Below are positions 9,351 to 17,289 of a stretch of DNA of 64,000 bases, in pieces. The DNA lies in assembly GCF_003253565.1 (NCBI RefSeq), contig NZ_QKUF01000009.1, positions 1-64,000 of the forward strand, read 5' to 3'. Below the pieces are notes generated by a model. That model was given only the letters and a program-made list of their open reading frames with translations, was not told where the DNA came from and did no database searches. How positions within the stretch are numbered: position 1 is the stretch's first letter; each line of letters opens with the position of its first letter. A program made the position numbers and the translations under genes. The DNA comes from Thermosporothrix hazakensis (lineage in GTDB: Bacteria > Chloroflexota > Ktedonobacteria > Ktedonobacterales > Ktedonobacteraceae).

Positions 9351-9831
9351 TCACAAACTCCTTCTAAAACCGAATGCAACAAATTATGATACTGCTTTTC
9401 TCTATAATGGGAAGGCGCTCTATGTAGAGAGTCACAGGAGAGATATACGTGCTTGTAGCCCTGCTTCAGGCTGCATACAGCATCTATACTGCCTCTTCAT
9501 TATATACTATATAAAACCCTCATAGAGACGCCGTATCCATACATGTGAGAGTACGTATGCATCTATATGATCGGAAAGGCTCCCTCTCACCCTCCTCTCT
9601 TCAGAATAATGCGAATGGACGGCTTTTTGTTGCGCATTGGTACTTTAGTCACATGGAATAGCGCGGATCTTGCGCTTGAAGCGCGGTTACAGCAAACACC
9701 TGAGAGACGCTATTCATCTTCTCTCATATCACTATACCAGAGGGACAAGCAATGAGACCTCCACTGAAGGGGATCGCACGCCTATGGGAGAGGGCGAACT
9801 TGTTCCTTTTGTCTGTGGAAAGGGCGCGCTT
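9351..9831. other. Intergenic region, promoter of the TIM-barrel gene
   Basis: About 480 bp without a supported gene. It is AT-rich around 9360-9520 (TATAAT-like hexamers on both strands) and should hold the promoter of the minus-strand gene starting at 9350. Short open frames on the plus strand lack binding sites. I see no clear terminator for the minus-strand gene that ends at 9832. Confidence 0.5.
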
Positions 9832-10086
9832 TCAGCGGTTGAGTCGGAAGGCAGGCACAAAGCGAGCGAGGAGAAACAGGCCCAGGAGCGTCACCCAGAG
9901 ACTCCACGGTGTGGCGAAGGGTGTGCCCAGCAGCCAGACGCCGAGCCAGCCCGCTGACAGCGCAAGACCACTTCCAGCCAGTAATAATCGTGCAGACTTG
10001 CGTCCAGTTGCGGCGGCTATCAGCAGTCCGAGCACTGCGCCCATCGCAACCCAGAGACCGGAAAGAACGAGGAAGTGTGATAGCAT
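9832..10086 (-). CDS. Small two-to-three-helix membrane protein
   Basis: This 84-residue hydrophobic protein (MLSHFLVL...) has about three membrane segments and a basic C-terminus. Its ATG at 10086 lies one base past the stop of the upstream hydrolase gene, and its AGGAGG is embedded in the last codons of that gene, so translation is very likely coupled. No family recognised. It is too short to be convincing alone; the coupling and hydrophobicity make it credible. Confidence 0.72.
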   Translation of the reverse strand: MLSHFLVLSGLWVAMGAVLGLLIAAATGRKSARLLLAGSGLALSAGWLGVWLLGTPFATPWSLWVTLLGLFLLARFVPAFRLNR

Positions 10087-10087
10087 G

Positions 10088-11290
10088 CTAGAGTCCTCCT
10101 GAATGCAGTATTTTTGTGAGCAGAAAAGCAAGCGTACTGCCATCTGAAAGCAGTTGCAATGTGCTGAAGTCCGGGCGCACTTCGACATGATTGAAGATCT
10201 GTACTTCCAGGTAATCATAGGGATGATGCAGCTTGTCAAGCGCCTTTGCAAAGTCGCGCGACTCAGTAAAGGGCAGGGCGGTATCATGGCGATCGTGTAC
10301 CAGATAGACGGGCGCCTTGAGCTCCGGTAGCACCCGTTGAGGCGAGAGGGCATCTATCTGCTGGCGCGTCTCGGGTGGCAGGATTGCAATATCGGCTTCC
10401 ACCGTGTGCGGGGAACGGCCTGTCAGCAGCCTGTAGATCGCGCGGGCCTCAGGAGAGAGTCGCTGTAGCTCTTGCTCGCTGAGCGGTGTGGCACCGTCTA
10501 GCAGAGCCTCGCGAAGCGTCTCACGCTCCTCGAAAGAAGCGAGGGTGGGGATCAGCATATTGCCAAGCACCTGAACCGCGAACGGTATCGGCTCCCAGGG
10601 CTCCTTGAGGCCATCAAAGGCAAGCGAGCGATAACCAAAAGCCCGCAGGGTGGTCCAGGTGTTGAAGTAGCCACCAAAGTTGACCACAAAGGCCACCTGA
10701 TCCCGGATACGCGCGTCTGCCGCGCCAAAGCAGGCAAGCGGAACGCCCGCACTAAAGGCGATAATACCGCTTCTCTGGCCGCGCAGTTCGGGTCGGCGAG
10801 AGAGCGTCTGAAATGCCTGCACCACAGCGTCGGTATCATCGACAGAGATCGAGGACTGAATGAGTGTCGGTGTGGTCATCGCCATTACCACGACGCCCGT
10901 TCTGGCGATCGCTTCCGCGAAATTGAGCAGCTCGGGTAGCTTGCGATGATCGCCCGCGCCGGGAATCAGCAGCACGCCCTGCCGTGTGCCAGCGTCAAGC
11001 GGTTGAGTGGTTGGCACAAAGAGATCCAGATAGGCCGGACCGCTTCGGGAATTGATTGTTTGTGTAATATGGGTGATCGGTTCACCTGCTATTTGTAATG
11101 GGGCAGGTTGGGATGACATAATAAATGCTGGAATGAGAAAGGTGGTGCGGAGTGCAGCCCGCCCCCAGGGGATGAGGGAGCAACTCAAACCGAGGAGGAA
11201 AAGCGCGAGAGCAAGCGTCCGAGCCAGAATGCGACGCCGCATGTAGCGCGCCTTTGTGCCCGTTCCTGTATCCCTGTTTTTTGTGTCCAT
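10088..11290 (-). CDS. Alpha/beta-hydrolase with N-terminal membrane anchor
   Basis: This 400-residue protein has a basic N-terminus and one membrane segment (about 20-45), then an alpha/beta-hydrolase domain: GVLLIPGAGDHRK forms the oxyanion loop, IIAFSAGVPLA is the nucleophile elbow (Ser; the first Gly is replaced by Ala), YLVHDRHDTALPF carries the acid and a His follows in IFNHVEV near the C-terminus. Substrate unknown; esterase/peptidase activities are usual in this superfamily. It is expressed with the downstream small membrane protein. Its leader carries four copies of a 9-bp tandem repeat that supplies its ribosome binding site. Confidence 0.75.
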   Translation of the reverse strand: MDTKNRDTGTGTKARYMRRRILARTLALALFLLGLSCSLIPWGRAALRTTFLIPAFIMSSQPAPLQIAGEPITHITQTINSRSGPAYLDLFVPTTQPLDAGTRQGVLLIPGAGDHRKLPELLNFAEAIARTGVVVMAMTTPTLIQSSISVDDTDAVVQAFQTLSRRPELRGQRSGIIAFSAGVPLACFGAADARIRDQVAFVVNFGGYFNTWTTLRAFGYRSLAFDGLKEPWEPIPFAVQVLGNMLIPTLASFEERETLREALLDGATPLSEQELQRLSPEARAIYRLLTGRSPHTVEADIAILPPETRQQIDALSPQRVLPELKAPVYLVHDRHDTALPFTESRDFAKALDKLHHPYDYLEVQIFNHVEVRPDFSTLQLLSDGSTLAFLLTKILHSGGL

Positions 11291-11295
11291 TATAC

Positions 11296-11331
11296 AATAC
11301 TTCCAATACTTCCAATACTTCCAATACTTCC
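11296..11331 (-). repeat. Four tandem 9-bp repeats in the hydrolase leader
   Basis: On the minus strand the unit GGAAGTATT is present four times without error directly upstream of the start codon at 11290. Each unit contains GGAAG, a Shine-Dalgarno-like core, and the last one lies nine bases before the ATG. Confidence 0.9.
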
Positions 11332-11524
11332 CTGGTGTCTCATTCGATTTCTTCTTGCACTGAATAGAAAAAAGTATATCAGGAAAGCCCTATCCGAGGT
11401 CTGGGTCATTTGCCCTATCTCTTCTTTCTTTTTGTCCCCTTTCCCGGAATCGTTCGTATATGTGTAGTGACAAGCGTAGTGGGATGTGTTGAGTGGCAAA
11501 AGGGATTGATGACAAATGGTCAAA

Positions 11525-11598
11525 TTGTCATGAAAAGCCGGGTAGATTGTCAAAAATTTGTCGCAAGTTTGTCTCAACGTGTACATTCGAGGTATAGG
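11525..11598 (+). promoter_or_regulatory. Phased TTGTC repeats and promoter of the two-component operon
   Basis: TTGTC occurs at 11525, 11547, 11558 and 11569, that is with spacings of 22, 11 and 11 bp, one DNA turn apart on one face of the helix. OmpR/PhoB-family regulators bind such 11-bp direct repeats, and the core resembles the TGTCA of Pho boxes. The last copy overlaps a -35 (TTGTCT, 11569-11574) 18 bp from TATAGG (11593-11598). Autoregulation by the response regulator encoded next is the simplest reading. Confidence 0.65.
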
Positions 11599-11650
11599 CG
11601 GTTCCTTAAAGCTCTATTTTGCGATACTATTGAGAGGTGGAGAGTAACAT

Positions 11651-12367
11651 ATGTCGAATGCAGTGGAAGATATAGAAACTGTACTTCTTGTTGAAGATGA
11701 AGCGGATCTGGCGCAAGTCGTCTTGCGGGAACTGGCGGCAGCAGGCTATCGGACCTATCATGCAATAGATGGAATAAAAGCATTGGAGATGCATGAGCGC
11801 TATCAACCCGATGTGGTGGTGCTGGATTGGATGTTGCCGCGCCTGAACGGACTTGAGGTGCTGCGCCGTTTGCGCCAGAAATCCGCGACCCCTGTTTTGA
11901 TGTTGACGGCGCGAGGGGAGGAGACTGATCGCGTGCTCGGGCTTGAACTGGGCGCTGACGACTATTTGACCAAGCCGTTTAGCTTGCGTGAACTGGTCGC
12001 TCGTGTCAGGGCGCTTCTTCGCCGTTCCGAGTTGATTCGGAAAACGTTGAAGGCCGACCGGCAGCAGGTCAGCGAGAAGCTGCGTATCAAGACGCTTGAA
12101 CTTGATCCACAAACGCATCAGGTCACGCTGGATGGGGTGTTGCTCGATTTGAGCCCGACTGAATTTGAATTATTGCAACTATTAATGCGCAGTCCGGGCC
12201 GGGCATTCAGCCGCTCATACCTGATAGAGACGCTCTGGAGCGGGACATACGTCGGCGGCGATCGCTCGGTTGATAACGTCGTGTTGCGCCTGCGGAAAAA
12301 GCTTGGCGCTGTAGGCAGCGTTATCGAAACGGTCTGGGGCATTGGCTATCGATTACGTAGCGAATAA
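11651..12367 (+). CDS. OmpR/PhoB-family response regulator
   Basis: The 238-residue protein has a receiver domain with the acidic pocket (E15-D16), phosphorylatable D59 in VVLDWMLP and K108 in LTKPF, then a linker and a winged-helix DNA-binding domain (about 140-236) with the family signatures LSPTEFELLQLL and SVDNVVLRLRKKL. It is 18 bp upstream of its histidine kinase. A GAGAGGTGGAGAG stretch precedes the ATG at 11651. The operon promoter carries phased direct repeats that would suit this DNA-binding family. Confidence 0.95.
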   Translation: MSNAVEDIETVLLVEDEADLAQVVLRELAAAGYRTYHAIDGIKALEMHERYQPDVVVLDWMLPRLNGLEVLRRLRQKSATPVLMLTARGEETDRVLGLELGADDYLTKPFSLRELVARVRALLRRSELIRKTLKADRQQVSEKLRIKTLELDPQTHQVTLDGVLLDLSPTEFELLQLLMRSPGRAFSRSYLIETLWSGTYVGGDRSVDNVVLRLRKKLGAVGSVIETVWGIGYRLRSE

Positions 12368-12385
12368 GAAGGGTACTGAAAACGC

Positions 12386-14071
12386 ATGAGGGCACAGAAC
12401 GTGAGGAAAAAGATAGCAGGCCAGCTCTTTCATGTGGGGCTGCTGCGTGCAGCGCTGGAAATGATCATTTTTCAGGTGTTGTTTGTTGTATGTTGGACGT
12501 TCCTTTTCCATGATAGTAGTAAGGTAAACATGGATGAGGCCTCTATCTCATTTTTCATCTTCTTTAGCCCGAGCAGTATACTGGTTTTTTCGCTTCGCTG
12601 GAGGCTTCAATACGGGAATATGAGGCTTTTGAAGCGCCTGCTCTGTGAATGTGGAATTGCATGCCTGTTATTCTTTTTCTTCTGTGGGGTAGTTGCTTTG
12701 CTCTTTTATGTGCCGATGGTCGAACAGACCCTGTTGCCGCTTTCCCAATCGGCGGAGAGCTATCAAAGCGAAGCACACAGCGTCATGCTCTTTCTGGGTG
12801 TTGCCAATGCCATCTGTTGCGCAGCCTTCTTCCTGTTTCTGCGTGTGGCCTCGCGGGCGCTGATCTACTGGAACCGTTTGCGCCGTCAGCATTTGAGCTG
12901 GTCGTTGACCCATGCCATTTTGATGGTGCCGTTGTCCTGCCTCTTCTTTGTCTTTCTGCTCGTTGGCTTCATATCCATCTGGTCAAGCGCGGAGTCGCAG
13001 CTACCATCAGCACAGGCTCCACTTGCCATTGTGCTGATACTGCTTATGTTCTTCTTTCTCTCGATGATGGTGATCGTGTTCCTGTTGCCGGTGGCGGCGA
13101 TCTTTTCGCACTTTTTTGTCTCAAAGACGACGGAGCGTCTTGAGCTGCTGGTTGCGGCGGCTGGCATTCTCCGTTCTGGCGATTATCGTATCCGGGTGCC
13201 TGTGCAGGGTGAAGATGAGGTGGCGCGTTTGCAAGCTGACTTTAACGCGATGGCTGCCGCGCTCGATCAGACCATGCATGAGCTTCAGAACGAGCGAGAT
13301 AATGTGGCCCGCTTGCTTAACGAGCGCCGCGAGCTGATTGCCAATGTATCGCATGAGCTTCGTACGCCTGTTGCAACGATTCGTGGCTATCTGGAATCGT
13401 CGCTGAATGCGTGGCAACAGGAGCCGCCTGCAACGCTCAAGCAGGATCTCGAGACGATTGAGATGCAGACTATTCGTCTGCAAACGCTGATCGATGATCT
13501 CTTCACCCTCTCACGTATGGAAGTTGGCAAGCTGGCGCTGCGCTGTGAGCCAATCAATATTGAACTGCTGGTGCAGCGTGTGGTGGATACAGTCAAACCG
13601 CTTGCGTGGCGGGGACGGCGTATTGAGCTGATTGGCGAGGTCAGGCCGCATCTTCCTTATGCGCTGGTCGATGAGAGCCGGGTTGAGCAGATTATCCAGA
13701 ACTTGCTTAATAATGCCATGCGTCATACCCCTCCGGGTGGTATTATTGCGGTGACCGCCGAGCCGCATCGTGATCAGATCATGATTCAGGTGAAGGATAC
13801 GGGCGAGGGGATCGATCCTCGTGAACTGAAGCATATCTGGGATCGCTTCTATCGTACGGAGAAATCGCGTCAGAAGCCCGCTTCTGGTACTGGTCTCGGG
13901 CTGGCTATTGTGAAGGATTTGACTGAGGCAATGGGCGGCACGGTATCAGTTGAAAGCAGGCTGGGCGAAGGAACCTGTTTCACGATCCTGTTGCCGAAAG
14001 CAGGCAGAAATACCAGCATTCTGGATACCGCGCCTCTCATATCGGTCCCTACGTCCCCACGCGGCCAATAA
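12386..14071 (+). CDS. Sensor histidine kinase, multi-helix sensor domain
   Basis: The 561-residue partner of the preceding regulator has about six hydrophobic segments (residues 25-240) without a large extracytoplasmic loop, a HAMP domain (about 240-297), a HisKA domain with H323 in NVSHELRTP, and a HATPase_c domain with the N box (IIQNLLNNAMRHT), G1 (DTGEGI) and G2 (SGTGLGLAIVK). The short loops suggest that it senses something in or near the membrane rather than a periplasm-type ligand. No signal is evident from the neighbours. Confidence 0.95.
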   Translation: MRAQNVRKKIAGQLFHVGLLRAALEMIIFQVLFVVCWTFLFHDSSKVNMDEASISFFIFFSPSSILVFSLRWRLQYGNMRLLKRLLCECGIACLLFFFFCGVVALLFYVPMVEQTLLPLSQSAESYQSEAHSVMLFLGVANAICCAAFFLFLRVASRALIYWNRLRRQHLSWSLTHAILMVPLSCLFFVFLLVGFISIWSSAESQLPSAQAPLAIVLILLMFFFLSMMVIVFLLPVAAIFSHFFVSKTTERLELLVAAAGILRSGDYRIRVPVQGEDEVARLQADFNAMAAALDQTMHELQNERDNVARLLNERRELIANVSHELRTPVATIRGYLESSLNAWQQEPPATLKQDLETIEMQTIRLQTLIDDLFTLSRMEVGKLALRCEPINIELLVQRVVDTVKPLAWRGRRIELIGEVRPHLPYALVDESRVEQIIQNLLNNAMRHTPPGGIIAVTAEPHRDQIMIQVKDTGEGIDPRELKHIWDRFYRTEKSRQKPASGTGLGLAIVKDLTEAMGGTVSVESRLGEGTCFTILLPKAGRNTSILDTAPLISVPTSPRGQ

Positions 14072-14437
14072 GGGGGGAGGAGAGACTACAGCAAGGGGTA
14101 CCAGGCCTTCTATGCGCCATTTTGAGGCTCAAACAAGCCCCTTGTTGGTTTACACCTACCTGGCTCCTTCCAGCAATCATTCATCCAGAGGGTTCCTGTA
14201 TCGTTGGTGCGTTTGCTCTGTGTGCCTCTGCACGAGTGATTGCTGCATCTGTTCTAGCGTTTTTCCCGCAATACAGGAAAAACTCCCTTGCATAGAAAAT
14301 CGCTGGTAGAAGCAGCAGGTCGTTCTCAGTGCGAGAAGAAGGAGCTTTGACGTAGCTGCTATTGCCTCGCTGTTTCTGCAGTACGCCACTATACGGGCGT
14401 GACGAGCTAACAGCGGAGATTGCCTGCTCGCCCCGCT
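14072..14437. other. Convergent intergenic region with inverted repeats
   Basis: No gene supported. It lies between two convergent stops and contains two inverted repeats: CAAGGGG (14092-14098) with CCCCTTG (14138-14144), and CAGCAATCA (14171-14179) with TGATTGCTG (14237-14245). Neither is followed by a good T-tract, so their role as terminators is uncertain. Confidence 0.5.
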
Positions 14438-17137
14438 TTACAGGCTGAGCAGGCCAGTTTGTCGCGCTACCTCAATAGCCTCCTTCCGACTATTAACGTT
14501 GAGCTTGCGGAAGATACTTTTCACCTGGGTCTTGATGGTATTGATAGAAACGACCAGTTCTCGGGCGATCTCGGGATTCGAGAGATTTGCGGCAAGAAGG
14601 TGAAGCACACGCTTTTCCTGTGCGCTCAGCGGCTCTATCAGCACAAACCGATTGGTGCGGTGGTGCTGCTCTGTGGGCTGGAGCCTGGTACAGCCTTGCT
14701 GAAGTGTGCGCACATAGGTTGCAAGCGGTTTGTCGCGAAGCTCTGCACTGAGGGCCGAGAGCAGCGGTTTGAGTGCCTCGCCTTCATTCAAAAAGATGCG
14801 CTGGAAACCCTCTTCTCGGGCCAATTCAAGCGCATGCAGAAGCGTTTGTCTGGCCTGTGTCTGCTCTCGCATCTGAACATGTGCCAGCGTCTTGAGCAGC
14901 AGCAGTCGGAGCTGGCTCTCAAGCGCTTGTGCCTGTGGGCGAGCCTCGATCAGGGCGAGGACTTCCTGAGCTCGTTGCTGCATAAGAAGCAGGCGTGCCA
15001 TGATGAGAAAGTCGATCTCTTCCTGTTGCAGGAACGGTCTTCGTTCGTTGAAGAGCTTGCGTGTTGCGCTGATCCGCCTGATAGCTTCAGTGTCACCCTG
15101 AACAAAGGCGATCTGTGCTTGAATGGCGTCGATATTCGTGAGAAGCAAGTGCGGCTTCATATGTACTGAATGGGGATGAAGCGCCGTCAGGAGTTCACGG
15201 GCGGCCTCGTGCTCTCCCCGAGCATAGAGAATTTGTGCCTGGAGCAGCGTGGCAGGCTGAATGATATACTCCTCAACCATACGCTCTCCAAGCATCGGGC
15301 CGTACTCTCTACCGAGATCAAGAGCCTGAGAGATATACCGTTCGGCTGCTTCCAGCTCGTTCCACTCATAGAGGATGCTTGCGAGCCCGATGAAAGCCTG
15401 CGCCTGGTCGCTGACGTCGTCCTGTGCGGCCTCTATTACCTGGTGGTACAACTGGTCCGCTGTATGTAATTTTCCCTCTTGCTGGTAGGAACTGGCAAGC
15501 AACGAAATGGTCGCGCGCTCGCTATAGGGGTTGTTTGCCCGAATACTGGCCTCACGCGCCTGGAGAAAGTATGCTCTGGCCTCTTCATAGCGATTTTGAA
15601 GCTGCTGCTCGGTGCCGATAATAATCAGGCAAGCGCAGCGGAACTCATGGGCATCTTCAGGCAGGTGAGCAAGCGCACGATGGGCATAAGCGATCGCCTG
15701 ACCTTCGTTGCCCTGCCAGAGGGCGATCTGTGCCCGTACCGACTCAATTGCTCCTGTAAACTCATTCGGTTCGCCGGGGGGGTCGGCCAGTGACAGCACC
15801 TGCTCCACAGGCTCAAGGATGGCTGGTGAGCTGCGATCGAGTGTGTAGAGCATGGCGAGGGCGAAGAGCAGGCAGAGGTTCGGATGCTCCTGCAGCGTTT
15901 CAGCAGGTATCTGGCGTAGCCAGCGGTAGCGCGTATGGAGCTCGATCATATTCTGTTGCAGCGAGAAATGCCGCTCGATCATGACGGCGGCGTGCTTGAC
16001 ATTGCCCGCGGCCAGCGCTGCTTCAATAGCCTCTGGATACAGTTTCTGCTCCTCATACCAGTGACTTGCCCGCGTATAGAGCTTACAGAGTTCAGCCGTG
16101 CCGAGGCGGCGCTGTGCAATATGCTGCATTGCTTCGGCAAAGAGGGCATAATAACGATACCACTGGCGTTTGTCATCAAGCGGCAAAAGGAATAGATTGC
16201 TCTGTTCGAGTTTTTCAAGCAACTGCGCACTGTCGGCTCTGTCCGTGACGGCATCACAGAGCGAAGCATGCAGACGAGTCAGGATGCTGGTCTGAAGAAA
16301 GAAGGTCTGAAGCGCTTCGGGCTGAGTTGCCAGTACATCTTCTTCGAAGTAATCAAAGATGTGCCGATGGGTCCCGGAGAACGTTGTGCAGATGCGCTCG
16401 ATTTCCCGCTGCTCGGTGTGGCCTTGTAGCGCCAGTGCGAGCAGGCGGAGCCCGGTTGGCCAGCCCTCAATACGAGCGTGAATGCGTGCCAGCGTTTCAG
16501 GTGTGAGCGGAGAAGCCAGCGTTTTCTGTAGAAATGTCTCTGTCTCTTCCAGAGTGAAATAGAGTTGTTCTGCATGGATTTCGTGCATCTCGCCGTGGGC
16601 TCGAAGGCGTGCCAGCGGTAAAGGTGGCTCCGCGCGCGTAATCAGCACAAGGTGGAGAGAAGGCGGAAGGTGCTCCAATAGAAACGTCATGGCCTCATGG
16701 ATAACGGGCAGGTGGATCACATGGTAGTCCTCAAGGATCATGATACCACGCTCGGGGAGCCGCGCCAGCTCATTGATAAACGTCGTCAGCATGCTTTCAA
16801 ATGAGGGAGGTCGCGCTGCATTGAGAAGATCCAATGCTGCTGTGTCCATCGGATACAGCATCTGGCAGGCTGCCAGCACATAGCGCCAGAAGCGATACGG
16901 GTCGTTATCGCCGCTATCGAGTGAGACCCAGGCCACAGGCAGCGGTGCGTGTTGTGCTGCCCACTCTCCAACCAGCGTAGTCTTGCCGAAGCCCGCCGGA
17001 GCCGAAACCAGCGTTAACTTGCCCTCAAGCCCGGCATTCAGCAGCTTAAAGAGACGTGGACGCTGAATATGAGCGGCCCGGGCATAGGGAGCGGTCAGCT
17101 TGGTGCTCAATAGATCGCTTGATGTGCTTGTATTCAT
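14438..17137 (-). CDS. MalT-type ATP-dependent LuxR transcriptional regulator
   Basis: This 899-residue regulator has a P-loop (SAPAGFGKTT, residues 45-54) and NTPase module of the STAND class, a long TPR-like helical array (about 350-820) and a C-terminal LuxR helix-turn-helix (about 836-899, LSAQEKRVLHLLAANLSN, then EIARELVVSINTIKTQV). Proteins of this LAL/MalT class activate transcription after inducer and ATP binding. The ligand cannot be told. A strong promoter lies upstream. The next gene upstream is a FUSC membrane protein transcribed in the same direction but separated by this promoter. Confidence 0.93.
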   Translation of the reverse strand: MNTSTSSDLLSTKLTAPYARAAHIQRPRLFKLLNAGLEGKLTLVSAPAGFGKTTLVGEWAAQHAPLPVAWVSLDSGDNDPYRFWRYVLAACQMLYPMDTAALDLLNAARPPSFESMLTTFINELARLPERGIMILEDYHVIHLPVIHEAMTFLLEHLPPSLHLVLITRAEPPLPLARLRAHGEMHEIHAEQLYFTLEETETFLQKTLASPLTPETLARIHARIEGWPTGLRLLALALQGHTEQREIERICTTFSGTHRHIFDYFEEDVLATQPEALQTFFLQTSILTRLHASLCDAVTDRADSAQLLEKLEQSNLFLLPLDDKRQWYRYYALFAEAMQHIAQRRLGTAELCKLYTRASHWYEEQKLYPEAIEAALAAGNVKHAAVMIERHFSLQQNMIELHTRYRWLRQIPAETLQEHPNLCLLFALAMLYTLDRSSPAILEPVEQVLSLADPPGEPNEFTGAIESVRAQIALWQGNEGQAIAYAHRALAHLPEDAHEFRCACLIIIGTEQQLQNRYEEARAYFLQAREASIRANNPYSERATISLLASSYQQEGKLHTADQLYHQVIEAAQDDVSDQAQAFIGLASILYEWNELEAAERYISQALDLGREYGPMLGERMVEEYIIQPATLLQAQILYARGEHEAARELLTALHPHSVHMKPHLLLTNIDAIQAQIAFVQGDTEAIRRISATRKLFNERRPFLQQEEIDFLIMARLLLMQQRAQEVLALIEARPQAQALESQLRLLLLKTLAHVQMREQTQARQTLLHALELAREEGFQRIFLNEGEALKPLLSALSAELRDKPLATYVRTLQQGCTRLQPTEQHHRTNRFVLIEPLSAQEKRVLHLLAANLSNPEIARELVVSINTIKTQVKSIFRKLNVNSRKEAIEVARQTGLLSL

Positions 17138-17214
17138 ATGCCCCTATCTTAGTTCAACAGCATGCGCATAAAATTTTTCAGAAAAATGGTAAATTTTTTC
17201 TCTGTTTTGTAGAA

Positions 17215-17243
17215 AGTATACCTGTATTGCAGAAGAATGTCAA
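17215..17243 (-). promoter_or_regulatory. Sigma-70-type promoter of the MalT-like gene
   Basis: On the minus strand TTGACA (17243-17238) and TATACT (17220-17215) are separated by 17 bp, about 80 bp before the start codon. Confidence 0.72.
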
Positions 17244-17289
17244 CAAGATGCAGGAAATTGCCACTGTATAACTATTTCTTTTTCATCGG

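Larger units (their letters stand above)
11291..11650. other. Divergent regulatory region
   Basis: About 360 bp between the minus-strand hydrolase and the plus-strand response regulator. It contains the 9-bp repeats at the left end and phased TTGTC repeats at the right end. Short open frames within it reflect the repeats and are not gene-like. Confidence 0.7.

Noticed and set aside
9567..10102. Overlapping plus-strand open frames
   Set aside because: Antisense to the small coupled membrane protein or in promoter DNA, with no binding sites.
11296..11331. Short repeats considered as CRISPR
   Set aside because: Units are 9 bp, directly adjacent, with no spacers.
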